The position numbers and the translations under genes were made by a program. 64,000 bases of DNA from Streptomyces sp. S.PNR 29 (GTDB taxonomy: Bacteria > Actinomycetota > Actinomycetes > Streptomycetales > Streptomycetaceae). The notes beneath the pieces were generated by a model. The model saw only the letters and a program-made list of their open reading frames with translations. It was not told where the DNA came from and searched no databases. Positions 26,020-34,356 of the stretch are shown here, piece after piece (the stretch's first letter is position 1; the number at the start of each line of letters is the position of its first letter). Where the stretch lies: assembly GCF_030386795.1 (NCBI RefSeq), contig NZ_JANUQM010000011.1, positions 62,001 to 126,000 on the forward strand. Direction: 5' to 3'.

Positions 26020-26232
26020 CTACTCGCCCGACGGTGAGGTCAGCGGGACGCCGACGGCCACCGGGGTGCCGAAGTTCGGTGTGCCGTCGGCGTTCCAGGC
26101 GAACTTCTGCGCCCTGCGGTTCCGGCGCGAACCAGAACTTCGGCCGAACCGTCCGGCAGGTCCAGGCAGTTGCCGTCGTTGACGGCGGTGACGCTCTCCC
26201 AGGGGGAGGTGTACGACGCCGACGCCGTGGCG
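26020..26232 (-). pseudogene. decayed C-terminal remnant of a carbohydrate-active enzyme
   Basis: On the minus strand one frame reads ASASYTSPWESVTAVNDG, typical of a galactose-binding-like CBM, and a different frame reads KFAWNADGTPNFGTPVAVG before a TAG at 26020, typical of GH43 arabinofuranosidase ends. No intact frame joins them and no start is available, so at least one frameshift plus a deletion has occurred. Confidence 0.6.
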
Positions 26233-26478
26233 GACGTCGCCAGGCGGACCTTCTCCTTTGTGTTCGGCACGGCCGACTCCGGCGTCCCCAACCGCGCGCG
26301 AGACGACGGCCTGACCTTCCTCGACGTGCTCTGGGAGCAGGCACCCTTCGCGAGCTCCGGCCGGTTCGTCAGGGCCGTCCGCACCCTCGCCGACACCTGG
26401 CTGTCCGCGGGGCTCTTCACCCGCACCGAGCGGGACGCCGTCGTCGCGGCCGCGGCCGGGGCGGACCTGAGGCGCTGA
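26203..26478 (+). pseudogene. C-terminal fragment of an unidentified protein
   Basis: An open frame ending at the TGA 26476-26478 reads GEVYDADAVADVARRTFSF and ends with a helical LADTWLSAGLFTRTERDAVVAAA segment. Codon use is normal, but the upstream end runs into the opposing GH remnant and lacks a credible start or ribosome binding site. It looks like the tail of a gene truncated by the same rearrangement. Family not recognised; a short true gene starting at ATG 26170 is possible. Confidence 0.4.
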
Positions 26479-26485
26479 GGGACAC

Positions 26486-26521
26486 CGGCAGCCAGGCCGG
26501 GCCGGGCCGGTCTGGCTGCCG
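26486..26521. terminator. bidirectional hairpin
   Basis: CGGCAGCCAG and CTGGCTGCCG (26486-26495, 26512-26521) form a perfect 10-bp stem with a GC-rich 16-nt loop between the plus-strand fragment and the stop of the convergent esterase gene. No U-tract, as is usual in this genome type. Confidence 0.65.
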
Positions 26522-26526
26522 TTCCG

Positions 26527-28527
26527 TCAGGTACCGATCCTCGCCGCGATGACCGGGGCGAGACGGTCGGCGATGACACGGTGGCCCCGGTCGTTGGGGT
26601 GGACCGAGTCCGTCAGGTCGCCGGAACCCAGCCAGCCGGTGGTGTCGACGAAGGAGACCCGCGCGTCACCGCCGGCGACGGCCGCCCGGACGGCTGCCTC
26701 GGTCTGCGGGACGAACCGCCCTCGGAAGGTCTCCAGCGCGAAGATCCAGGCCTGCGGATAGGCGGCGCGGACCTTGCGCAGCAGGCTTGAGTACGCCGCC
26801 TGGAACTGCGTGGTACTGACCCCGTGGCCGACGTCGTTGGTGCCGAGGTTGATGACGACCGCGTCGGCTTTGTACCGGGAGAAGTCCCAGCCGGGCGTGG
26901 GCGCGTTCGGGTTGAGCTTGGTGAACTGCTGCTCCAGCCCCACGCATCCGTCCGCCGCGGCGACCAGACAGGCGCCGCCCTGGGCGATCTGGGTGTGCTC
27001 GGTGCCGAGCCGTTCGCCGATCAGCCAGCCGTACGCGGTGCGGGCGTTCTGCGAGGTCGTCGTCCCCACCGTGATCGAGTCGCCGACGAACTCGATCAGC
27101 TTGCCGGGGGCCGGTGGTGCGAACGTCGTGGCGCCGCTGTCGAGGACCAGTCCCTGGAAGACCGCGTCGCCCCGGTACGAGCCGGCGACCACCTGGTAGT
27201 TGACCTGGAGGGTGTGCCGGCCGGCCGCCAGCGCCGTCGGGGTGAGGTTCACCGTCCCCTTGACGTCGTCGTAGAACTTCACCGGCCCGTCGTCGATCCG
27301 CGCCCAGAAGTCGATCGTGCCCCGCTGCTTGAGCTGGACGGTCCGGCCGGTGAAGCCGACCCGGTAGTACGCACCCGCCCAGTACGGGGTGTAGGCGGTG
27401 GGGGAGCTCTGGGTGTCCCAGCGGCCGACGAACTTGATGTTGGGGTCGCCGGGCTGCCCGGGAGCGGCTGCCCGTGCGGAGGCCGGGGTGCCGAGGCGGG
27501 CGCCGAGGACGGGGGCGAGGCGGTTCGCGAACTTGGTGTGGCCCGCCTCGTTGGGGTGTCCGTTGCCGTCCTCGTAGTCGGTGCCGTCGGTGAGCCAGCC
27601 CGTGGTGTCGACGTAGTGCACCCTGGCGTCACCGGCGGCGTTGCGTGCGCCGACGGCCGCCTTGGTCTCGGTGACGTAGCGCTTCTTCAGCGTCTGCACC
27701 GCGAAGAGGTGCGCGTTCGGGTACGTGGCGCGCAGATCGCTCAGGAACTTGGTGTACGCCGACCGGAACTGCGCGGAACTCACCCCGTGGCCGATGTCGT
27801 TGGTGCCGAGGTTGATTACGACGGCGTCCGCCCGGTAGCGGGAGAAGTCCCAGCCCTGGCCACCCGTGCTCGCCGCCTTGAAGAACTGGGTGCTCAGACC
27901 CGTGCAGCCGGACTGGGCGACAAGGCAGTAGCCGGAGCGGGCGATCTGGGTGTGGCGCATACCCAGCTGCTCGCCCGTCTTCCAGGCGTACGAGTCGAGC
28001 GCCAGCCGGTCGGTGAGGGCACCGGCGGTGATGGAGTCGCCGACGAACTCGACCAGCCGGGACGGCATGTTCGGGGCGACCGTGCGCGCACCGGCGTCCA
28101 GCACCAGGCCCTGGAAGACGGTGTCGCCCGAGCGGTAGGAGATCCGCAGGGTGTGGGTGCCGGGGGACAGGGGCCGCGGCGTGAGGTTCACCGTGCCGCG
28201 CACGCCGGCGTGGAAGACGTCGGGGCCGCCGTCGATGCTCACGTACAGGTTGACCGCGTCTCGGGCCTTCACCTTCACCGTGGTCCCGGTGAAGGCCGTC
28301 TGCAGATACGCGCCGGTCCAGCCGGGCACCGCCGCGGTGCCGGAACCGGTGTCCCAGCGTCCGACGTACACGATGTTGGGATCGGACACCGAGCCGTCAC
28401 CCGCGGCGGCCCGCGCCGGGGAGTGGCCCGTCAAGGAGAGCAGGCAGGCGACGAGAACGGCGGTGAGCACGGCCGGCAGCGTGCGTCTGGCGCGGAGCGA
28501 GGGCGCGTCGTGGGGGGTGGTCTGCAC
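26527..28527 (-). CDS. secreted tandem CE2-type SGNH/GDSL esterase with two catalytic modules
   Basis: 666 residues with a Sec signal peptide ending near residue 41 (SPARAAAG). Two homologous modules follow, about 45-350 and 360-665. Each has a jelly-roll part (DPNIVYVGRWDT / DPNIKFVGRWDT ... FQGLVLD) and an SGNH part: VEFVGDSITAG / IEFVGDSITVG, VINLGTNDIGHG / VINLGTNDVGHG, and a His block (GHPNEAGH / VHPNDRGH). CE2 enzymes deacetylate xylan or other glycans. Duplication of the whole two-domain unit is unusual. Module 2 has the canonical DxxH (DSVH), while module 1 has DGNGH with one extra residue. A perfect CebR-type box lies 24 bp upstream. Confidence 0.88.
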   Translation of the reverse strand: MQTTPHDAPSLRARRTLPAVLTAVLVACLLSLTGHSPARAAAGDGSVSDPNIVYVGRWDTGSGTAAVPGWTGAYLQTAFTGTTVKVKARDAVNLYVSIDGGPDVFHAGVRGTVNLTPRPLSPGTHTLRISYRSGDTVFQGLVLDAGARTVAPNMPSRLVEFVGDSITAGALTDRLALDSYAWKTGEQLGMRHTQIARSGYCLVAQSGCTGLSTQFFKAASTGGQGWDFSRYRADAVVINLGTNDIGHGVSSAQFRSAYTKFLSDLRATYPNAHLFAVQTLKKRYVTETKAAVGARNAAGDARVHYVDTTGWLTDGTDYEDGNGHPNEAGHTKFANRLAPVLGARLGTPASARAAAPGQPGDPNIKFVGRWDTQSSPTAYTPYWAGAYYRVGFTGRTVQLKQRGTIDFWARIDDGPVKFYDDVKGTVNLTPTALAAGRHTLQVNYQVVAGSYRGDAVFQGLVLDSGATTFAPPAPGKLIEFVGDSITVGTTTSQNARTAYGWLIGERLGTEHTQIAQGGACLVAAADGCVGLEQQFTKLNPNAPTPGWDFSRYKADAVVINLGTNDVGHGVSTTQFQAAYSSLLRKVRAAYPQAWIFALETFRGRFVPQTEAAVRAAVAGGDARVSFVDTTGWLGSGDLTDSVHPNDRGHRVIADRLAPVIAARIGT

Positions 28528-28550
28528 GGGAATCCCTTTCGGGTGAGGGC

Positions 28551-28564
28551 TGGGAGCGCTCCCA
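28551..28564. promoter_or_regulatory. CebR-type operator
   Basis: TGGGAGCGCTCCCA, a perfect 14-bp palindrome identical to the consensus of CebR, the LacI-family repressor of cellulose use in Streptomyces released by cello-oligosaccharides. It is 24 bp upstream of the tandem esterase start. Confidence 0.85.
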
Positions 28565-28665
28565 TAGGCAGCCTTTCGAGAGAAGCAATGAAACGGTTCA
28601 GCGTCAAGCGGCGGCGCGAGGCGGGGACGCCGCGGAAAGGCACCACCCCGCCTCCGCCCAGCACC

Positions 28666-29586
28666 TCACCGGGTGTCGACGATGCCGCCCGTCACGGCGA
28701 TCACCTCGCCGACCGTGTAGCTGGAGTCGGCGTCGGAAGCGAGGTAGACGTACGTCGGCGCGATCTCCTCCGGCTGGGCCGCACGCTGCAGCGGTGCCTC
28801 GCTGCCGATATGGGCCAGGCCGTCCGGGGGCATGTTCTGGTCCGCCTCGTTGAGCGGCGTCCAAGTGGGGCCGGGGGCCACCACGTTGGCGCGCACACCC
28901 CGCTGGGCGAGGTGCACGGCGACGGACTTGGTCAGGGTGATCAGCGCGGCCTTGGACGCCGCGTAGTCGATCATCGTCGTGCTGCCTTTGAGGGCTTCCT
29001 CCGTCGCCGTGGCGATGACCGCGTCCCCCGGCCGGAGGTGGGGCAGCGCTGCCATGAGCAGATGGAAGTAGGCGTACACGTTGGTCTTGAACGTGCGGTC
29101 GAAGTCCTCGGCGGTCAGCTGCTCCAGCTCCAGCTTGCTGTTGAGGTAGGCGGCGTTGCTCACCAGGATGTTCAGTCCGCCGAGTTCGGCCACCGTCCGC
29201 TCCACGGCCTCGCGGCAGAACGCCTCGTCCGTCAGGTGCCCCGGCAGCAGCAGGCAACGTCGCCCCTGCTCCTCCACCTCGCGCCGCACCTGCTCCGCGT
29301 CCACCTGCTCGTCCGGCAGATGGACGATCGCGACGTCGGCACCCTCCCTCGCGTACAGCAGGGCGACGGCCCGTCCGATGCCGGAATCCCCGCCGGTGAT
29401 CAGCGCGACCTTGTCCCGGAGCTTGCCGCAGGCGCGGTACCGGTCCGCCCGGTAGCGCGGCGGGGTGCGCATGTCGGCCTCCAGGCCGGGCCGCTGCTGC
29501 TTCTGGGAGTCGTAGGGCGGGTCGGGCTCGGAGACGACCTGGGGTGCGGACTGTTCGTGCTCGGGCTGTTCGCGTTCGGGCTGCAA
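28666..29586 (-). CDS. short-chain dehydrogenase/reductase, general-stress (YdaD/GspA39-like) subgroup
   Basis: 306 residues from the TTG at 29586, chosen because GAAAGGA lies 6 nt upstream; no other start has a binding site. A hydrophilic 55-residue N-terminal extension precedes the Rossmann fold: ITGGDSGIGRAVA (TGxxxGIG), SNAAYLN (NNAG equivalent) and the YAASKAALI catalytic Tyr-Lys pair. The extension (RPGLEADMRTPPRY) is characteristic of the stress-induced SDR subgroup. Likely NADP-dependent; substrate unknown. Confidence 0.87.
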   Translation of the reverse strand: MQPEREQPEHEQSAPQVVSEPDPPYDSQKQQRPGLEADMRTPPRYRADRYRACGKLRDKVALITGGDSGIGRAVALLYAREGADVAIVHLPDEQVDAEQVRREVEEQGRRCLLLPGHLTDEAFCREAVERTVAELGGLNILVSNAAYLNSKLELEQLTAEDFDRTFKTNVYAYFHLLMAALPHLRPGDAVIATATEEALKGSTTMIDYAASKAALITLTKSVAVHLAQRGVRANVVAPGPTWTPLNEADQNMPPDGLAHIGSEAPLQRAAQPEEIAPTYVYLASDADSSYTVGEVIAVTGGIVDTR

Positions 29587-29775
29587 GGCTTTCCTTTCGC
29601 CGATGCCGTTTACGGCGGGCCGCGTCTGCGTGTGACCACGCCGTGCTGTCCCGCAACGCGTGCCCTGTCCGGCGGGGGACAAGCAAACCGGTTCACGGGA
29701 ACTCGACGCCGACTCGGGCCGACTACCTGGTCACCGGTGCCCCTGTGGGGCGTGTTTCGGGAGAGGGAGTCGGAC

Positions 29776-30576
29776 ATGACAGGCATGGACCGTGATCGCC
29801 GCCGGTTGCTCCGGGGCGTTGTGGCAGGCGGGCTGGGTGCGGGCCTGGTGGCAGGCGGAGGCGTGCCGGCGGCACGGGCCGCGCAGGCGGGGCGGGCGGA
29901 GGACGCCGGTGCCCGGGAGCCCGACGGGGGCACGACACGCGTCGCGGTGCTGCTGTACGACGGCTTCACCGCGCTCGACGCGGTCGGGCCGTACGAGGTG
30001 CTGTGCCGGGTTCCGGGGGTGACGGTGACCACCGTGGCCGAGAGGTCCGGGCGGATCCGCACCGACACCGGCGAGTTGGGGCTGGTGGCGGAGCGTTCGC
30101 TGGCCGACGTGACCGAGGCGGAGGTGCTCCTCGTACCCGGTGGTGGCGAGCGCGGCGTCACGACGACGATGGCCGACCGCGTGGTCCTCGACTGGATCCG
30201 GCACATCCACCGCCGGTCGGTGTGGACCACGTCCGTGTGCACGGGATCGCTGATCCTGGGCGCGGCCGGGCTGCTGCGCGGGCTGCCCGCCACCACGTAC
30301 TGGGCCTCCCGCTCCTATCTGGCGGAGGTCGGCGCCGTCTACACCCCCGGACGCTTCGTCGAGGCCGGGAAGGTCATCACGGCCGCCGGTGTCTCGGCAG
30401 GCATCGACGTGGGTCTGCACCTCGCCGCGCGGCTGGCCGGCGAACAGGTGGGCCAGGCCATGCAGCTCGCCGTCGAGTACGACCCCGACCCGCCGTTCGA
30501 CACCGGCAGCCCCGAGAAGGCGACCCCCGAACTCCAGCGGCTGGCGTTGCGGTTGATCGACGACGCGGCCGTGTGA
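29776..30576 (+). CDS. exported DJ-1/PfpI family protein (isonitrile hydratase-like)
   Basis: 266 residues. The N-terminus has a Tat motif (RDRRRLLRGVVAGGLGAGL) cleaved near residue 40. The body is a DJ-1/PfpI fold: VAVLLYDGFTALDAVGPYEVL, LLVPGGGERG and the nucleophile elbow TSVCTGSLILGAAGLL (Cys near residue 154). This arrangement matches the ThiJ/InhA isonitrile hydratase group and the N-terminal part of GlxA regulators, but no AraC HTH follows. Enzymatic role uncertain. Confidence 0.82.
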   Translation: MTGMDRDRRRLLRGVVAGGLGAGLVAGGGVPAARAAQAGRAEDAGAREPDGGTTRVAVLLYDGFTALDAVGPYEVLCRVPGVTVTTVAERSGRIRTDTGELGLVAERSLADVTEAEVLLVPGGGERGVTTTMADRVVLDWIRHIHRRSVWTTSVCTGSLILGAAGLLRGLPATTYWASRSYLAEVGAVYTPGRFVEAGKVITAAGVSAGIDVGLHLAARLAGEQVGQAMQLAVEYDPDPPFDTGSPEKATPELQRLALRLIDDAAV

Positions 30577-30591
30577 CGTACTGCCGTTCGC

Positions 30592-31707
30592 CTACCAGTG
30601 CAGGGGGAGCGTGGTGAGGTGGGTCTTGAGCAGGCCGGAGATGATGCGGTGGTCGTTGAGGGAGGGGTGCCAGTCGCAGCCGAGGCGGTCCAGGCGGGGA
30701 TCGTCGTAGTACCAGTAGCGGACCCGGCTGTCGCCCCGCCGGTTGCGTTCCTGGACGATGCGCTGGGCCGTCTCGGGGAACACGGGGGCGTTGTAGACGT
30801 GGGTGGCGCTGACCACGAGGAAGGTCCTGGGGCCGTACCGGGCGCGCAGCTTGTCCAGGAAGCCGTGGTAGGCGGCCTCGTAGGCGGTGGCCAACTCCTC
30901 CTGGCCGGCCCACGGCTCGCCCGGGTTGGGCGGTGTCGAGAAGTCGTTGATGCCCAGGCCGATCACGACGACCTGAGGCCGCCAGGTGGCCGGTTTTCGC
31001 CAGACGTCGCCGTCGACGTTCAGCAGTGCCCGGTCGTAGTACGTGCGGAAGTCCGTACCGGGGCTGCTGCCGTTGTAGTTGCGGACCATGCCACGGCCGG
31101 AGAACGCGTTGACCTGGTAGTCGGCGCCCAGGCTACGGGCGGTGAGGGCGCCGAAGGCGAGGTCGGCGTTGCTGTTGCGGTTGACTCCTCCGTTGCCCGA
31201 ACAGTCGCGCAGGGTGGAGAGGTTGCCGTAGCCCGCGGTGAAGGAGTCGCCGATGAACTCGATCTGTCTGCTCCGTGCCGGGGGCCTGGCGAGGATCGTG
31301 CCTCCAGGGGCGGCGACGAACCCGCCGAACCGGCCCGTGGCCCACGGGCTCTCCGTGCGCTTGACGAGCCGCACGCGGTGCTCGGTGCCGGGCAGGCCGT
31401 CGATCCAGGAGGTGGTCCGGCCCGGGGTCACCAGGGAGGCGACGGTGGTTCCGTCGATCTGGACGTCGTAGTCGTTGTCGGCGTCGTCGAGGACGATGCC
31501 GACACCGGTGCCGCGGAACCGCCCCTCGAAGGAGATGCCGGGCCACGTGTACTGCACGAATCCGTCGTCGGCGTACCTGACCCGGCCCACCGTGTGGAAC
31601 CGGGCCCGTGCGGTGGATGCCTGCGAGGGTGCGGCGACGGCACCGACGAGGCCCGCGGCGGCGGCCGCGACCAACGTCCTTCGGGACAAACGGCGATGCG
31701 TCTGCAT
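30592..31707 (-). CDS. secreted SGNH/GDSL esterase with CE2-like N-terminal domain
   Basis: 371 residues from the ATG at 31707. A Tat signal (SRRTLVAAAAAG) ends near residue 33. A beta-rich N-terminal domain (VGRVRYADDGFVQYTWPG ... IDGTTVASLV) precedes the SGNH domain: IEFIGDSFTAGYGN, GRGMVRNY, GLGINDFSTPP and CDWHPSLNDH supplying the Asp-His pair. This is the single-module CE2 type, acting on acetylated xylan or glucomannan. A perfect CebR-type box is 33 bp upstream, shared with the divergent expansin gene. Confidence 0.88.
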   Translation of the reverse strand: MQTHRRLSRRTLVAAAAAGLVGAVAAPSQASTARARFHTVGRVRYADDGFVQYTWPGISFEGRFRGTGVGIVLDDADNDYDVQIDGTTVASLVTPGRTTSWIDGLPGTEHRVRLVKRTESPWATGRFGGFVAAPGGTILARPPARSRQIEFIGDSFTAGYGNLSTLRDCSGNGGVNRNSNADLAFGALTARSLGADYQVNAFSGRGMVRNYNGSSPGTDFRTYYDRALLNVDGDVWRKPATWRPQVVVIGLGINDFSTPPNPGEPWAGQEELATAYEAAYHGFLDKLRARYGPRTFLVVSATHVYNAPVFPETAQRIVQERNRRGDSRVRYWYYDDPRLDRLGCDWHPSLNDHRIISGLLKTHLTTLPLHW

Positions 31708-31739
31708 GGGGCCATCCTTTGCCAGAGGACTCGGCCTGC

Positions 31740-31753
31740 TGGGAGCGCTCCCA
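31740..31753. promoter_or_regulatory. CebR-type operator in a divergent promoter region
   Basis: A second perfect TGGGAGCGCTCCCA, 33 bp upstream of the esterase start and 183 bp upstream of the expansin ATG. One repressor bound here could control both genes. Confidence 0.85.
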
Positions 31754-31935
31754 CAGGTCTCCCGAATGTGACCGCTGCTCAAGTCTCCGTCAAGCCCTTG
31801 TGAAAGCCGTCCGGAGCGAACCGGCGGTGGTGACAGGGGCCGAGACGCATGACTGTAATTGCACTTTCAATCGATCTCCGCAGGGTGTCAGGATCGCGTC
31901 GCGAGCGCGCCCCACCGTTCTCGAAAGGCACCCGC

Positions 31936-32610
31936 ATGCGCAGCAGACCCGTCATGCTCCTGGCCGGCGCCACGGCCTTCGTGTGCGCGACCGCGTCACC
32001 GGCACACGCCACCGTCCAGCCCGGCATCACCTACTCAGGCGAGGGCACCTTCTACGGCGCGACCGGCGTCGGCAACTGCCTCTACGACGCCACCGCCGAC
32101 ATCGGCATCGCGGCCCTGAACCACACCGACTACGAGAACTCCCGGATGTGCGGGGCGTACCTCCACGTCAAGGGCCCCCGGGGGGAGATCACGGTGAAGA
32201 TCGTCGACCGGTGCCCGGAGTGCCGCCCCGGGGACATCGACCTCGGTGAACGTGCCTTCGCCCGCATCGCCGACCCCGTGGCAGGCCGTGTGCCGATCAC
32301 CTGGAAGCTGGTGAGCCCGGACATCAGCGGCCCCGTCACCTACCGCTACAAGGAGGGCTCCTCGCAGTGGTGGTGCGGCATCCAGGTCCGCAACCACCGC
32401 AACCCCGTCGCCACCCTGGAAGTCCGCACCGGCTCGACATGGCGTCAACTGCCGCGCCAGGAGTACAACTACTTCGTCTCGGCGGACGGCACCGGCTGCG
32501 GTTCCGACATCCGCGTCACGGACATCCACGGCCAGTCACTCACCGACACCGGCATCGCCATCACCCCGAACGTCGACCAGCCAGGCCGGGCCCAGTTCGC
32601 CAAACGCTGA
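31936..32610 (+). CDS. secreted expansin-like protein (DPBB plus CBM63)
   Basis: 224 residues with a Sec signal peptide ending at SPAHA (near residue 25). The double-psi beta-barrel has GEGTFYGATGVGNCLY, the conserved KIVDRCPEC with the catalytic-type Asp, and GDIDLGERAFARIA; the C-terminal part (TYRYKEGSSQWWCGIQVRNHRNPV) is a CBM63-like cellulose-binding domain. Bacterial expansins loosen cellulose networks without hydrolysis and help cellulases. GAAAGG precedes the start. Confidence 0.92.
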   Translation: MRSRPVMLLAGATAFVCATASPAHATVQPGITYSGEGTFYGATGVGNCLYDATADIGIAALNHTDYENSRMCGAYLHVKGPRGEITVKIVDRCPECRPGDIDLGERAFARIADPVAGRVPITWKLVSPDISGPVTYRYKEGSSQWWCGIQVRNHRNPVATLEVRTGSTWRQLPRQEYNYFVSADGTGCGSDIRVTDIHGQSLTDTGIAITPNVDQPGRAQFAKR

Positions 32611-32624
32611 CGCGGGGAGCCCTG

Positions 32625-32642
32625 CCCGGCACCGGTGTCGGG
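32625..32642 (+). terminator. hairpin after the expansin gene
   Basis: CCCGGCACC directly followed by GGTGTCGGG, then GGCTTTGTG, 15 bp past the expansin stop. A nearly perfect 9-bp dyad with one G-T pair and a short T run. Confidence 0.6.
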
Positions 32643-32821
32643 GCTTTGTGCAATCCTGGCACGCGCTTTGCCGGTCATGCGTTGTCCGCCCCGGTCCTCG
32701 CGCCTGGGTCGTGTCCGCAGAGTCCCATCCGGTTCGGCACCACCGGCACTCAGGCCCCGAGCACCGCGTCGGCCGGCACCGGGCAGCCCTGAACGATTTC
32801 CCCCTGTCCGCGCGGTGCTGC

Positions 32822-34207
32822 TCAGGCCCGCAGCGGGTTGGCGCGTGCCGCGGCCAGCAGGTACCAGGCGGTGGCGCCGGTGTGCCGGTACGGGTAGTAG
32901 CCGAATCCGAAACCGGTGTCCAGCGGACTGCTCGCCGAGACGACTCCGCAGTGCGCGGCCGGCGCTTTGCCTCCGATGGTCTGGCCGTCGCCGAGCAGCT
33001 CCTGTGCCCGCTCGATGGAGGAGATCAGCCGGCGGGCGCGTGCCTCGTCTCCGGGGGCGTGCCGGTCGCGCAGGGCGAGCGCCAGGTGGGCCGTTCCCTC
33101 GAACCACACGCCGTTGCGGTCGGGCCTGGGCTGACCGTCGGCGATCGGGGCGTCCTCGTTCGCCAGGAGGGAGGCGGAGCTGAAGGTGACCCCTTCGTAG
33201 GACTGGCCCACGGGCACCGTGCTGTTGCGCCGTTCGGCCGTGTCCAGTACGGCGAGTTCGGCCGCGGCCCAGTCCAGCGACCGGGCATGGGCGGGGGAGG
33301 CGAGGGCGAGATGGGTCCAGGTCTGGGTGTCCTCGGGGACCGGGGATCTGTTGATCGTCACGCCGTCGTCGGTGCCGGTGTAGAAGAAGCCTCCGGACGG
33401 TTCCCACATCGTCTTGACGAAGGCTTCGGCACGCGCGCGCCGCTCCCGCCACACCCGGTCCCCGGTGAGCCGGGCGAGCCGGCCGAAGAGGCCGATCAGG
33501 TCGGTGTTGTGCTCGGTCGAGGTGAACGGAAGTTTCTCGTTCGCCCCGTTGACCCCGAACTTGTAGCCGCCGAGGGGCTCGTCCGTACGGCCGACCCGCT
33601 CGATCCACTCGCCGATCCGTACGGCGCCGGTGAGAAAGCGGCGCTGACCTGTGCGGTGGGCGAGTGCGCACAGCGCGATGCCGGCCCAGGCCATGTCGCC
33701 CACGGCCGTGCCGGTGAAGCCGAACTGGGTGCCGATGTTGGCCGTGCCGTCCGCTCGGACGAAGCCCTCGGGCTGCGGTGAACCGTCGTAGAAGGTGTAC
33801 GGCCCGACGTTGTAGGCCTGACGCAGCCTGCCGTCGTCGTACGCGGGGTCGTGGGCCTGGGCGTACAGGAGTGCTTCGCCGAGTGCCACGGCCCGGGACC
33901 GGCCGCCCTCGGTGCGGGAGGCGAGGTGGGCGAGGACCGCGAGGGCGTTGTCGTAGGTGAACGCCGTGCTGAACAGGCCGGCCTGGTCGGTGTAGCTCTG
34001 GGCCAGCCGGAGGGTGCCGTGATCCGGGTAGGCGTCCATGGCGGCGGCGAGGAAGGCGTACGCCCTGCGCTGGGGCGGGGCTGTGGCGGCGGACGGGCGT
34101 CCCGCCGCCAGGGCCGCTCCGGAGCCGCCCGCGGTGAGGACCGCCGCGCCGAGGCCGGCCCCGATGAGCGTACGGCGGCTGAGTCCCGGGCCTTGGCCGG
34201 CGGTCAT
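32822..34207 (-). CDS. Tat-exported (alpha/alpha)-barrel protein, probable carbohydrate-active enzyme
   Basis: 461 residues. The Tat signal SRRTLIGAGLGAAVLTAGG is cleaved near residue 36. The mature protein is helical with paired motifs such as FTYDNALAVLAHLAS, NVGPYTFYDGS, GDMAWAGIALCALAH, STEHNTDLIGLF and GVWFEGTAHLALALR, which look like the repeated helix hairpins of (alpha/alpha)6 glycosidases and lyases. I cannot assign a CAZy family. The CebR-like box upstream and the surrounding polysaccharide genes point to a role in cell-wall glycan breakdown. Confidence 0.7.
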   Translation of the reverse strand: MTAGQGPGLSRRTLIGAGLGAAVLTAGGSGAALAAGRPSAATAPPQRRAYAFLAAAMDAYPDHGTLRLAQSYTDQAGLFSTAFTYDNALAVLAHLASRTEGGRSRAVALGEALLYAQAHDPAYDDGRLRQAYNVGPYTFYDGSPQPEGFVRADGTANIGTQFGFTGTAVGDMAWAGIALCALAHRTGQRRFLTGAVRIGEWIERVGRTDEPLGGYKFGVNGANEKLPFTSTEHNTDLIGLFGRLARLTGDRVWRERRARAEAFVKTMWEPSGGFFYTGTDDGVTINRSPVPEDTQTWTHLALASPAHARSLDWAAAELAVLDTAERRNSTVPVGQSYEGVTFSSASLLANEDAPIADGQPRPDRNGVWFEGTAHLALALRDRHAPGDEARARRLISSIERAQELLGDGQTIGGKAPAAHCGVVSASSPLDTGFGFGYYPYRHTGATAWYLLAAARANPLRA

Positions 34208-34253
34208 GGGTCTCCTCGGATGTGGCGGGGTGGCGGCGTGGGCGTGGCGCGCT

Positions 34254-34267
34254 TGAGAGCGCTCTCA
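34254..34267. promoter_or_regulatory. CebR-like variant operator
   Basis: TGAGAGCGCTCTCA, a perfect 14-bp palindrome differing from the CebR consensus at one symmetric position, 47 bp upstream of the alpha-barrel protein. It could bind CebR weakly or another LacI-family repressor. Confidence 0.6.
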
Positions 34268-34356
34268 CGAGTGCGCGCTCATTCTGCTGTTGCGTCAGGT
34301 CAGGGTCAACGGCCCTGGCACCCACACCTGTTGACCCGCTCGGGGCCGCCGTGGCG

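Noticed and set aside
26824..30576. Very long plus-strand open frame (1250 codons) across the esterase and SDR genes
   Set aside because: Gly/Val/Arg/Asp-rich translation without domains; only its last 267 codons (from 29776) are the DJ-1 family gene. The rest is the complement of real minus-strand genes in GC-rich DNA.
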